The position numbers were made by a program, and so were the translations under genes. The notes below the pieces were generated by a model, which worked only from the letters and a program-made list of their open reading frames with translations, had not been told where the DNA came from and searched no databases. From contig JACJIB010000009.1 of NCBI GenBank assembly GCA_014138645.1, positions 62,001 to 126,000 on the forward strand: a stretch of 64,000 bases of DNA, written 5' to 3'. Every line of letters begins with the position of its first letter. Position 1 is the stretch's first letter. Positions 34,971 through 42,905 of the stretch are shown in pieces. Origin of the DNA: Methylorubrum thiocyanatum. GTDB taxonomy: Bacteria; Pseudomonadota; Alphaproteobacteria; Rhizobiales; Beijerinckiaceae.

Positions 34971-35333
34971 TCAGGACTTGGTCTTGAGGTAGGCGATGAT
35001 GTCGTCGACCTTCTTCGGGTCCTTGATGCCGGGGAAGACCATCTTGGTGCCGGGCACCTTCTTCTTCGGGTCGGTGAGCCACTCCTTGAGGTTGGCCTCG
35101 TCCCAGGTGATGCCGGACTTCTTCAGCGCATCGGAGAAGGCGTAGCCGTCGGCACCCTCACCGGCCTTCGCACCGACGACGCCCTTCAGGGTCGGGCCGA
35201 CGCCGTTCTTCTCGAAGTTGTGGCAGGCCTTGCAGGGGGCGAACGCCTTCTCGCCGGCGGCGGCATCGCCCTCGGCTTGGGCGGCGACAGGCAGAAGCAG
35301 CGCGAATGCGGCGCCGAGGATGAGATGACGCAT
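34971..35333 (-). CDS. Class I c-type cytochrome (c2/c550-like)
   Basis: 120 residues with a cleavable signal peptide (MRHLILGAAFALLLPVAAQA). The haem motif CKACH is at 34-38, and the methionine ligand is M98 in VPGTKMVFPG. It is a soluble periplasmic electron carrier. A very good AAGGAGG ribosome binding site lies about 9 nt upstream of ATG 35333, which fixes the start. The partner is unknown; the neighbouring divergent gene codes for a GlcD-type dehydrogenase. Confidence 0.94.
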   Translation of the reverse strand: MRHLILGAAFALLLPVAAQAEGDAAAGEKAFAPCKACHNFEKNGVGPTLKGVVGAKAGEGADGYAFSDALKKSGITWDEANLKEWLTDPKKKVPGTKMVFPGIKDPKKVDDIIAYLKTKS

Positions 35334-35687
35334 CGTTGTTTTCCTCCTTGGAAGGGCCGAAGCCGGCCTGCTTATGGCAGAGCTTGTAGCCTTAGAACAG
35401 ATATAGACTAAGCCGGGCACGCGTCCAGCCGAGGTCGTTTCACGATGACGCTCACGCTCCTTTCGGTGGCTGCATGGGTCGGCGGGAACCGCCGTGCGTC
35501 CCGGGATCGTTTCGGTTAGAGTGCGCGTCCGAGGTCGTCCAAGCGAACTTGGAACAGGGCGGCTGAAGCGGGGCTGAAGACTCGGCCCGGCGGCTGTGGA
35601 TCGCCGGACGGCGGACGCTCACCGCTCGCATCCTCGTCGCGCCGCAACGGCAGGACGCAGACGGGGTTCTGCAAATTTCTGGAGGAG
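35334..35687. promoter_or_regulatory. Divergent intergenic region between cytochrome c and glcD
   Basis: 354 bp without a gene. A less GC-rich stretch at 35380-35410 (AGAACAGATATAGACTAAG) is the best place for the cytochrome promoter. Nothing else recognised. Confidence 0.35.
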
Positions 35688-37130
35688 ATGCCGGCCATGT
35701 CGATCGCCTTCCCCGCGCCGGACGCGGATGTGGTTGCCCGCCGTGAGGCGATCATCGAGGGCCTGTCCGCGCTGGTGGCGCCGGAAGCCCTGGTGACGAC
35801 GGAGGACGAGCGCCGCGCATTCGAGACCGACGGCCTCACCGCCTACCGCAAGATGCCGCTGGCCGTGGTGCTGCCCTCCACGACCCGGGAGGTCTCGGCG
35901 GTGATGGCGTTCTGCCACGCCAACGGCGTGCGGGTGGTGCCCCGCGGCGCCGGCACTTCGCTCGCCGGCGGCGCCATCGCCCAGGAGGACGCGATCATCC
36001 TCGGGGTGGGCAAGATGACCCGCATCCTCGATCTCGACTTCGCCAACCGCGTCGCGCGGGTCGAGGCCGGCATCACCAACCTCGCGATTTCGGGGGCGGT
36101 GGCGCACGAGGGCTTCTTCTACGCTCCCGACCCGTCGAGTCAGCTCGCCTGCACCATCGCCGGCAACATCGCCATGAACTCCGGCGGGGCGCATTGCCTG
36201 AAATACGGCGTGACCACCAACAACCTCATGGGCGTGACGCTGGTGACCAATGACGGCACCGTGGTCGAGATCGGCGGCGAGCACCTCGATTCCGGCGGCT
36301 ACGACCTGCTCGGGCTGATCTGCGGCTCTGAGGGCCAGCTCGGCATCGTCACCGAGGCGACCGTGCGCATCCTGCGTGCAGCGGAGGGGGCGCGGCCGGC
36401 CCTGGTCGGCTTCTCCTCGGTGGAGGATGCCGGCGCCTGCACCGCGGCGATCATCGCGGCGGGCATCATCCCCGTCGCGATCGAGTACATGGACCGCGAG
36501 GCGATCCTCATCACCGACGACTTCGCCAAGGCCGGCTACCCGCGCGACGCCGCGGCGATGCTGATCATCGAGGTCGAGGGGTCCGACGAGGAATGCGAGG
36601 ACATGCTGGCCCGCATCGAGGCCATCGCCGCCCGCTTCAACCCGACCAGCATCCGCGTCTCGAAGTCGGAAGCCGAATCCGCCGCGATCTGGAAGGGGCG
36701 CAAATCCGCCTTCGGCGCCACGGGCCGCATCTCCGACTACATCTGCATGGACGGCACGATCCCCACGGGTCAGCTCGGCCACGTGCTGGAGCGGATCGGC
36801 GCGATCTGCGCCGAGCAGGGCTTGCGCGTCGCCAACGTGTTCCATGCCGGCGACGGCAACCTGCACCCGCTGATCCTGTTCGACATCAACAAGCCGGGCG
36901 AACTGCAGAAGGCGGAGGCCGCGGGCGACGCGATCCTCAAGCTCTGCGTCGAGGTCGGCGGCTGCCTCACCGGCGAGCACGGCGTCGGTATCGAGAAGCG
37001 CGAGCTGATGCGCTTCCAGTACGCGCAGGAAGACCTCGAACAGCAGATGCGGGTGCGCAACGTGTTCGATCCCGCCTGGCTGATGAATCCGGCCAAGGTG
37101 TTCCCGCTCGAAGGACGGGTGGCGGCCTGA
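35688..37130 (+). CDS. glcD: FAD-linked dehydrogenase, GlcD (glycolate/D-lactate oxidase subunit) type
   Basis: 480 residues. FAD-binding PCMH domain with VVPRGAGTSLAGGAIA and DPSSQLACTIAGNIAMNSGGAH; C-terminal FAD-oxidase domain with NVFHAGDGNLHPLILFD and CLTGEHGVGIEKRELM. It oxidises a 2-hydroxy acid, most likely glycolate. glcE and glcF, which usually complete the complex, are not in the next genes, so it may belong to the related D-2-hydroxyacid dehydrogenase group. GGAGGA is directly before ATG 35688; ATG 35697 is the alternative start with better spacing. Confidence 0.88.
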   Translation: MPAMSIAFPAPDADVVARREAIIEGLSALVAPEALVTTEDERRAFETDGLTAYRKMPLAVVLPSTTREVSAVMAFCHANGVRVVPRGAGTSLAGGAIAQEDAIILGVGKMTRILDLDFANRVARVEAGITNLAISGAVAHEGFFYAPDPSSQLACTIAGNIAMNSGGAHCLKYGVTTNNLMGVTLVTNDGTVVEIGGEHLDSGGYDLLGLICGSEGQLGIVTEATVRILRAAEGARPALVGFSSVEDAGACTAAIIAAGIIPVAIEYMDREAILITDDFAKAGYPRDAAAMLIIEVEGSDEECEDMLARIEAIAARFNPTSIRVSKSEAESAAIWKGRKSAFGATGRISDYICMDGTIPTGQLGHVLERIGAICAEQGLRVANVFHAGDGNLHPLILFDINKPGELQKAEAAGDAILKLCVEVGGCLTGEHGVGIEKRELMRFQYAQEDLEQQMRVRNVFDPAWLMNPAKVFPLEGRVAA

Positions 37131-37139
37131 GCATTCGGC

Positions 37140-37167
37140 GGCGGCGGAACGGATGCGATCCGCCGCC
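37140..37167 (+). terminator. GC hairpin behind glcD
   Basis: GGCGGCGGA (37140-37148) pairs with TCCGCCGCC (37159-37167) around a 10-nt loop, ten bp after the glcD stop. No T-run follows, so termination strength is uncertain. Confidence 0.45.
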
Positions 37168-37239
37168 GGTTGGCGTCTCACCCTAACGCGTCGAGCCGGA
37201 TCCCCTTCCGGCTGGATGCTTCGAAGAGAGGCCTTCGCG

Positions 37240-37470
37240 ATGAAGCAATCGATCCTGACCGCCGCCGTCCTCGGTCTCGGCGTCGCGGTCCTCGCCGGTC
37301 CGGCCGACGCCAAGGGATGCCTCAAGGGCGCCGTCGTCGGTGGCGTCGCGGGCAGCATGGCCGGTCACGGCAAGGCCGGGGCCGCCGCAGGCTGCGCCGT
37401 CGGCCACCACGAGGCCAACAAGAAGGACAAGTCCGGCGGCCAGAACCCGCAGCAGGACCCATCCAAGTAA
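37240..37470 (+). CDS. Small exported glycine-zipper-like protein (76 aa)
   Basis: Signal peptide MKQSILTAAVLGLGVAVLAG followed by PADAKGCLKGAVVGGVAGSM, a GXXXG-rich segment, and a lysine/glutamine-rich polar tail (NKKDKSGGQNPQQDPSK). Two Cys. Probably periplasmic or outer-membrane associated. Function unknown. Confidence 0.78.
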   Translation: MKQSILTAAVLGLGVAVLAGPADAKGCLKGAVVGGVAGSMAGHGKAGAAAGCAVGHHEANKKDKSGGQNPQQDPSK

Positions 37471-37484
37471 GGCCGTTCTCCCCG

Positions 37485-37754
37485 GTGCCCCGCTACTTCT
37501 TCCACACCCGCATCGGTGCCGACATCCTCCCCGACGAGGAGGGGGTGGAGCTGCGCGATCCCGATCAGGCGTGGCGGGTGGCGCGGGCGACGATCCAGGC
37601 GAGCCTGGAAGACGAGGGCGCCGACCCCCGTCTCGTCGCGGCGATCCTCGTCGTCATCGACGAGGCGGGCGAGGTGGTTCTGGAATTTCCGTTCGCCGAA
37701 GCGATCACCGGGGCCGACACGCCGCCGGGGCCGGGGGAGGGGACGCTGCATTGA
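37485..37754 (+). CDS. DUF6894-type small protein (89 aa)
   Basis: Starts at GTG 37485 with PRYFFHTRIGADILPDEEGV and continues ELRDPDQAWRVARATIQASL, the pattern of the DUF6894 family that is abundant in Hyphomicrobiales. Cytoplasmic, acidic, function unknown. It starts 14 bp after the previous gene. The weak ribosome binding site is compensated by strong family similarity. Confidence 0.78.
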   Translation: MPRYFFHTRIGADILPDEEGVELRDPDQAWRVARATIQASLEDEGADPRLVAAILVVIDEAGEVVLEFPFAEAITGADTPPGPGEGTLH

Positions 37755-37781
37755 CGGCGAGGCCGGCGCCCTGCGCCTGTC

Positions 37782-38630
37782 CTACGCCTCCGGCCCGAGC
37801 CGATCGCAGCGGAACGCGCCGTAGCCGCCGCGGGCGAGCCGCTGGGCCAGGGCCGGCAGGAACAGCTCCGCCTCCGCCGCCAGCGTCCAGGGCGGGTTGA
37901 TGACGACGAGGCCGGTGCCGGTCAGCCGGGTCGGATCGTCGGGCCGCTCGATCATGAGATCCAGCCGCAGGGCCGGCCGCTCCAAGCCTGCATCGAGGGC
38001 CGCGGTCATCCGGTCGATTCCGGCGACGTCCTTGATCGGATACCAGCCGAGATAGGTCCCGGTCGGCCATTTCCGCGCGGCCTTCAGCAGCTGCGCGCCC
38101 AGCCGGTCGATCTCGCCGCGCTCCTCGTAGGGCGGATCGATCAGCACGAGGCCGCGGCGCTCAGGGGGCGGAATCAGGGCGTTGAGGGCGGTCCAGCCGT
38201 CGAGATGCATCACCTTGGTGCGGGAGTCGCTGGCGTACCGCTGCGCGAGCGTCTGCGCATCGGCCGGATGCAGCTCGACGAACACGCCCTTGTCGCCGGC
38301 CCGGAGAGCCTCGCGGATGATCGCGGGCGAGCCGGGATAGGTGGTGGCGCCGAAGCGCGCCCGCACCGCCGCGACCGCTGCGCGATAGGGCGCCAGCAGG
38401 ACCTCGACCTCGGGCGGGAACGGCGCCTCGAGCCGGCCGAAGCCGTCGTGCCACTCGCCCGTGCGCCCGGCCTCGTCCGCTTCGAGATCGTAGACGCCGA
38501 GGCCCGCATGGGTGTCGATGGCGCGGAACGGCTTGTCCTTGGCGCAGAGGTGCACGAGCACGCGGGTGAGCACGAGGTGCTTGAGCACGTCCGCGAAATT
38601 GCCGGCATGGAAGGCGTGACGGTAGTTCAG
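37782..38630 (-). CDS. rlmJ: 23S rRNA (adenine-2030-N6)-methyltransferase RlmJ, apparent CTG start
   Basis: Methylates A2030 of 23S rRNA. The SAM site and catalytic loop are seen as FRAIDTHAGLGVYDL and LVLIDPPYEERGE (DPPY). The family N-terminus NYRHAFHAGNFADVLKHLVL is encoded in full from 38627 downward, but no ATG, GTG or TTG precedes it in frame: the codon before Asn is CTG (38628-38630) and a TGA lies at 38646-38648. A GTG at 38588 would delete the conserved N-terminus. The CTG is therefore the best start, giving 282 residues, the normal length. Confidence 0.9.
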   Translation of the reverse strand: MNYRHAFHAGNFADVLKHLVLTRVLVHLCAKDKPFRAIDTHAGLGVYDLEADEAGRTGEWHDGFGRLEAPFPPEVEVLLAPYRAAVAAVRARFGATTYPGSPAIIREALRAGDKGVFVELHPADAQTLAQRYASDSRTKVMHLDGWTALNALIPPPERRGLVLIDPPYEERGEIDRLGAQLLKAARKWPTGTYLGWYPIKDVAGIDRMTAALDAGLERPALRLDLMIERPDDPTRLTGTGLVVINPPWTLAAEAELFLPALAQRLARGGYGAFRCDRLGPEA

Positions 38631-38832
38631 GGTGGATATCCAAGATCAGGAGGGGCGGCGTCGAGGGCGTGCGGATCGATGGCGCGGCGCCGCCGTCGTT
38701 GACGGGCTGAAACGCAACCTCTCATAGTCGTCCTTGTCGGACGCGAACCTTCCCGGTTGCGACGGTCCCGTGGCCAGCGGGGCTTGCGGTGGAGCCAGCC
38801 GGCCACCGCCCATCGCGAGCAGGCAGACCGGG

Positions 38833-38842
38833 AAGGAGGTGA
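38833..38842 (+). promoter_or_regulatory. Ten-base perfect Shine-Dalgarno
   Basis: AAGGAGGTGA is an exact complement of the 16S rRNA 3' end. It stands six nt before GTG 38849, while an ATG at 38847 is directly followed by TGA. Such a long match is rare in this window. Confidence 0.7.
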
Positions 38843-38848
38843 GAGGAT

Positions 38849-38935
38849 GTGATCGGTTTTTCGATTGCGGTCAGCATCACCGTGACGAGAACGCGAGATG
38901 GTTGGCGCCTAGCCATCCACCTCGCGCTGATCTGA
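38849..38935 (+). CDS. Putative 28-residue peptide
   Basis: GTG-started frame encoding IGFSIAVSITVT followed by RTRDGWRLAIHLALI: a short hydrophobic stretch, a charged RTRDGW turn and a second hydrophobic stretch. The main evidence is the perfect ten-base Shine-Dalgarno and a hairpin right after the ORF. It could be a leader peptide, a small toxin-like membrane peptide or chance. I do not know the family. Confidence 0.45.
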   Translation: MIGFSIAVSITVTRTRDGWRLAIHLALI

Positions 38936-39065
38936 TCAGGATCGTCTGACACGGGGGCCGGCGGGCTGCCACCTGCCGGCCTCCACCCACAACATAATGT
39001 CGTTTCACGGAATTCCACAATCCGGGGAATTGAGGCTTCACATAATCCGGCGGTAGGCCGACGGT

Positions 39066-39737
39066 TCACCGCGCTGCTTCAACCGTCACCTCGCCTGCGC
39101 GGCAATTCTGGCGCGCCACCTCGGGGCAGGGGGTGAAGCCGCGCAGGTCCTTCGAGAAGCAGATCCGCACCTCCTGCAACTGCCCGCGGCGGCAGGTCAC
39201 CGACATCATATCCGGACGCAGGCCCTTGTTGGCGGTCACGAATTGCCGGGCGATCTCGATCGGGGCGGCGCGCAGGCTCGTCTCCGGCTTGGTGAAGGCG
39301 TCCGGAATCGTCACCGCCTCGCGGGCCGTCTTCACCGCCTTGAAATAGGCGAGCGGATCGAGGCCGGAACAGGTGCCGTGGGTGCGCCACTCGTGCCGGG
39401 CCAGTCCCTCGCTCGGCATGATTTCGCCCGCGGCCTCGACCGCATTGCGGGTCAGCGGGCGCTCCACCGCCGAGCAGTTCGAGGGAAAGCCGCGCTCGTA
39501 TTGCGGCCACAACCCGTGCACGACGAAGCCGAGGCCGCGGCCCGGCGCGCATTGTCCGTTGCGGTCGCGGCGCGCACCCTCGCCGTCGCAGTAGGTCGGC
39601 GACCACGACAGCGCCAGCACGTAGAAATCGAAGCTGCCGGGTTCGCCGCCGCGGCGAAATCCGCCGAAATCCTGCCCCTGCGCGCCGGAGGCCAGGGTGA
39701 GGCCGAGGGCCAGGGCGGCGATGCGAAGGCGAGGCAT
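39066..39737 (-). CDS. Secreted ribonuclease T2 family protein
   Basis: 223 residues with a signal peptide (MPRLRIAALALGLTLASGAQ). Both catalytic motifs of RNase T2 are intact: FVVHGLWPQYE (CAS1) and HEWRTHGTCSG (CAS2), preceded by FDFYVLALSWSPTYC. Several Cys allow disulfides. It should cut single-stranded RNA in the periplasm or outside, with 2',3'-cyclic phosphate products. Stands alone. Confidence 0.95.
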   Translation of the reverse strand: MPRLRIAALALGLTLASGAQGQDFGGFRRGGEPGSFDFYVLALSWSPTYCDGEGARRDRNGQCAPGRGLGFVVHGLWPQYERGFPSNCSAVERPLTRNAVEAAGEIMPSEGLARHEWRTHGTCSGLDPLAYFKAVKTAREAVTIPDAFTKPETSLRAAPIEIARQFVTANKGLRPDMMSVTCRRGQLQEVRICFSKDLRGFTPCPEVARQNCRAGEVTVEAAR

Positions 39738-39832
39738 GGACGGGACTCGGGATCGGGACGTCTCAGGACGATGCCGGGCGCGGGGTACAAGTCAAGCGTG
39801 TGCCCGCCGCGCCCCCGGCGTTCCCGCCCCGA

Positions 39833-40300
39833 TCAGGGCCGGGCCATCCGGCAGGCGGTGGCGTAGGCGTAGGCGTTGTTGCGGTCGAGGCCGTGGACGC
39901 AGAATTCGACGCCCCAGGTCGCGCCGATGATGCCGAGGCTCTCGCGCACCGAGTAATCGACCTTGCGCCGCACCCCGTCCGAGGTGGTGGCCAGCGCCGA
40001 GCAGTAGCGGCGCGGGATGAAGTCGACGCCGTAGGGGCGCCACGCCGTGCGTTCGATCCGCTCGTAGGACACGATCGTCAGCGACGAGTTCCAGAACTTC
40101 GCTTCCTTCTCGGCGAACTGGGTCGAGACCTTCTCCAGCACGTCGGCGTCCTGGCAGCCGGGAATGTCGGCGTCGTAGGGGAAGGTCTGCTCCTCGGCCG
40201 GCGAGATCTCTTCGCGGCCGGAACGGGCGAGCGCCGGCAGCACGGAGGAGGCCGTGACGAGGCCGAGCGCCAGGACGGCGAGGGGAAGGTTCGGGCGCAT
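39833..40300 (-). CDS. Conserved exported hypothetical protein (155 aa)
   Basis: Signal peptide MRPNLPLAVLALGLVTASSV with cleavage near PALA. The mature part has two short acidic segments, three to four Cys, and a C-terminus with GIIGATWGVEFCVHGLDRNNA. ATG 40300 is chosen over a TTG three codons upstream. Probably periplasmic. Family not recognised. Confidence 0.78.
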   Translation of the reverse strand: MRPNLPLAVLALGLVTASSVLPALARSGREEISPAEEQTFPYDADIPGCQDADVLEKVSTQFAEKEAKFWNSSLTIVSYERIERTAWRPYGVDFIPRRYCSALATTSDGVRRKVDYSVRESLGIIGATWGVEFCVHGLDRNNAYAYATACRMARP

Positions 40301-40535
40301 GCCGCTCAAAAATCCGCCTGTTGAGGGTGCCGTGGGGCGACGCTCGACCTCGAAGGGCGTGTCGCGACAGGCACCGGATGGCCGGAGACGATGCGCCGGC
40401 CCCGGCCCAAGTCAAGCTTGGACCGGGCGCGGGCGCCGCTTTTGGCCGGGCCTGGGGTGTGCCGGGCACACCTCGACGCTGATCATCGCCTTCGTCCGAA
40501 GGCCGGAAACCACCTTTCGGGGCGATGGTCCGAGA

Positions 40536-41513
40536 TCAATAAATCGGCTCGTCCGAGTCGTGGGGGGCCGCCAGCGACAGGGGCTCGTAGGCCGCATCGT
40601 GAGCCGGAACCGGGGAGCGCGGCCGGCTCGGCGCCGGCGCGGCGGCGTAGGCCGTCGGTGCGGGGGCGGAAGGGGCGCGGGCGACGCGCGTGCCGGTCGT
40701 GCGCGAGGAGGTCGGCGCGACGCCGTAGGGATCGTCCTCCTCGACGTCGATGGGGGCCTGGGTCGGCACGGTCTGACGCGCGGGCGGGCGGGGCGAGGCC
40801 AGGGGACGGGGCGAGCCGTCGGCGGTGGCGAGCTGCGACTCGAACTTGAGCAGCGGCTTGCAGATACGCTTCAGCCCGCGCGGGTCGTGCATCGCCAGAT
40901 CGACGTGGATGTGGTCGTAGTGGAACACGTTGGAGCCCGGCGCCAGCACCGTCGAGAACCGGGCGCAGGCCCCGACGAAGACCTCCCGCAGAAAGGCCTG
41001 CTCGGCTTCGGTGCCGCGCCAGCCGCCCTTGACGGTGATGACGTGGCCGTCGGCCAGCGTGAAGGACATGATGTCGAGCGCATTGCCGAACGAATGCTCG
41101 GAGAGCTTGGCCCCGGCCTGGTTGTTGCGGCCGCGGCAGGAATAGGAGCCGGCGTTGATCTCGGCCACCGGCACGCCGAAATACAGGTTGGCGGCGGGCT
41201 GGATGGTGTCGGCGAGCCATGCCTCGGCCTCGGCGAGCGCCGGGCAGGCCAGGGTCATGCGCTGCTTGAGCGCCACGCTGCCGCCGCCGAGCCGGGTCAC
41301 CCGGAAGGGCTGCTGCATGCCGCAGGGGCCGGGACCGTCGATCTCCTTGGCCAGCGAGACATAGGCCGTCGGCTGCACCAGCTTGCGGGCGATGCACATC
41401 TGTTCGGCCTGGTCGCGCCATGCCTCCCGGCGTTCGAACCGGTTGATCGCACAGCCCGTGAGCCCCGCGCCGAACAGCACCAGGGCCGAGAACGCTAACG
41501 CTTTACGCCACAT
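40536..41513 (-). CDS. Extensin-like domain lipoprotein
   Basis: A lipobox LTGC follows the signal MWRKALAFSALVLFGAG. The extensin-like C-terminal domain (Pfam Extensin_2 type) is seen as LACPALAEAEAWLADTIQPA, CRGRNNQAGAKLSEHSFGNALDIMSF and HVITVKGGW, then FSTVLAPGSNVFHYDHIHVDL. The HSFGNALD and YDHIH motifs look like a metal peptidase of the LAS fold (inference). The last 90 residues are Pro/Ser-rich and disordered. ATG 41513 is preferred; GTG 41531 is possible. Confidence 0.88.
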   Translation of the reverse strand: MWRKALAFSALVLFGAGLTGCAINRFERREAWRDQAEQMCIARKLVQPTAYVSLAKEIDGPGPCGMQQPFRVTRLGGGSVALKQRMTLACPALAEAEAWLADTIQPAANLYFGVPVAEINAGSYSCRGRNNQAGAKLSEHSFGNALDIMSFTLADGHVITVKGGWRGTEAEQAFLREVFVGACARFSTVLAPGSNVFHYDHIHVDLAMHDPRGLKRICKPLLKFESQLATADGSPRPLASPRPPARQTVPTQAPIDVEEDDPYGVAPTSSRTTGTRVARAPSAPAPTAYAAAPAPSRPRSPVPAHDAAYEPLSLAAPHDSDEPIY

Positions 41514-41624
41514 GGGCCGAACGATGCGCACCGTCCCGTAAACGAGCCGCTAACGATGCCGCGTCGCGCCGGCGCCATGTGGAGGGCTGTTGACAGATCC
41601 GATACGGGCCGTGACTCGGGTGCC

Positions 41625-42860
41625 ATGATCTCGCTTCTCGACATCCGCGCCCGCATCGCGGACGGCACCCTCCCGGCTGCGGACGCGATCCGCGGGGCGC
41701 GCGAACGGATCGCCGCGCAGGACCCCGCCATCGGCGCGATCCTGCGCCTCGCGCCCGAGACGGCGGTGGTGCCCGAGGTCGGGCCGCTTGCCGGGATCGC
41801 GGTGGGCGTGAAGGACATCATCGCGACCGCCGACATGGCGACCGAGTACGGCTCGGACATCTATGCCGGCTGGCGGCCGAGAGCGGATGCGGCGATCGTC
41901 TCGCGGCTGCGGGCGCTCGGCGCGGTGCCGCTCGCCAAGACCGCGACGACGGCCTTTGCCGGCCTCGACCCGGCGGCGACGGTCAACCCGCGCGATCCCG
42001 GCCATACCCCCGGCGGCTCCTCCTCGGGCTCGGCCGCCGCGGTCGCCGCCGGGATGCTGCCGCTGGCGCTCGGCACCCAGACCGGCGGATCGGTGATCCG
42101 GCCCGCGGCGTTCTGCGGAGTCGCAGCGATCAAGCCTTCCTTCCGGCTGCTGCCGACGGTGGGGGTGAAGACGTTCTCGTGGGCGCTCGACACGGTGGGC
42201 CTGTTCGGCGCCTCGGTGGCCGACATCGCCCACGCGCTGGCCCTGATCGCCGAGCGGCCGGCGATCGAGGCCCCGGCGCCGGAGCGTCCGCGCCTCGCCC
42301 TCTGCCTCCAGGACTTTGCCGGAAGCGCCGACGCGGACGCCCTCGCGGCCCTGGAGCGCGCGGTCCGCGCCGCCGAGCGGGCCGGGGCGGTGGTGCACGA
42401 TCTCGTCCTGCCCGCACCCTTCGCGCGGGCCTGGGCCGTGCACCCGACCGTGCAGGATTTCGAGGCCCGCCAAGCGCTCGCCTGGGAATATGCCGAGCAC
42501 CGCGACGCCCTGCCGCCGGTGCTGCGCGGCCAGCTCGACCGGGCGCAGGATCTCACGGCCGCCGATTACGACGCCGCCCGCCGGGAGGCGCACCGGGCGC
42601 GGCGGCAGCTCAAGGAGCTGTTCGCGGATGTCGACGCGATCCTGACCGTCTCCAGTGTCGGCCGGGCACCGCGCGGGCTCGGCTCGACCGGGGATGCGCG
42701 CTTCAACCGGCTCTGGACCCTGATGGGCGTGCCCTGCGTCAACGTTCCGGTGCCGGGCGACGGCCTGCCGCTCGGCGTGCAGGTGATTGCCCGCTTCGGC
42801 GACGACGGCCGGGCGCTCGCCGTCGCGCGGGGGATCGAGGGGGCGCTGGCCCGGGAATAG
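41625..42860 (+). CDS. Amidase signature family enzyme
   Basis: 411 residues. The Ser-cisSer-Lys triad is present: Lys in IAVGVKDIIATADM, cis-Ser in the GGSSSGSAAAVAAG loop, nucleophile Ser in LGTQTGGSVIRPAAFCG. It hydrolyses an unknown amide; this group is often annotated as aspartyl-tRNA/Glu-tRNA amidotransferase-like or aryl-acylamidase, but GatB and GatC are not adjacent. ATG 41625 (MISLLDIRA) fits the family start. Confidence 0.9.
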   Translation: MISLLDIRARIADGTLPAADAIRGARERIAAQDPAIGAILRLAPETAVVPEVGPLAGIAVGVKDIIATADMATEYGSDIYAGWRPRADAAIVSRLRALGAVPLAKTATTAFAGLDPAATVNPRDPGHTPGGSSSGSAAAVAAGMLPLALGTQTGGSVIRPAAFCGVAAIKPSFRLLPTVGVKTFSWALDTVGLFGASVADIAHALALIAERPAIEAPAPERPRLALCLQDFAGSADADALAALERAVRAAERAGAVVHDLVLPAPFARAWAVHPTVQDFEARQALAWEYAEHRDALPPVLRGQLDRAQDLTAADYDAARREAHRARRQLKELFADVDAILTVSSVGRAPRGLGSTGDARFNRLWTLMGVPCVNVPVPGDGLPLGVQVIARFGDDGRALAVARGIEGALARE

Positions 42861-42867
42861 GCATCGG

Positions 42868-42896
42868 TCCGGGCAGAGAGCACCCGCTGTCCCGGA
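42868..42896. terminator. Hairpin between convergent genes
   Basis: TCCGGG (42868 on) pairs with CCCGGA, with an inner CAG/CTG extension across a one-base bulge. It lies between the amidase and the HWE kinase ends; no T-run on either strand. Confidence 0.4.
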
Positions 42897-42905
42897 CATG
42901 CCGCC

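Larger units (their letters stand above)
38631..39065. other. Intergenic region with a possible tiny gene and hairpin
   Basis: Between divergently placed rlmJ and the end of the RNase T2 gene. It holds a 28-codon ORF with an excellent ribosome binding site (38849-38935) and a hairpin at 38956-38981 (GGCCGGC with GCCGGCC). An AT-richer piece at 38990-39050 is otherwise featureless. Confidence 0.5.

Noticed and set aside
38734..38949. 71-codon plus-strand frame in the rlmJ-RNase T2 gap
   Set aside because: Low-quality composition and no ribosome site; the 28-codon GTG frame with the perfect Shine-Dalgarno is the better candidate.
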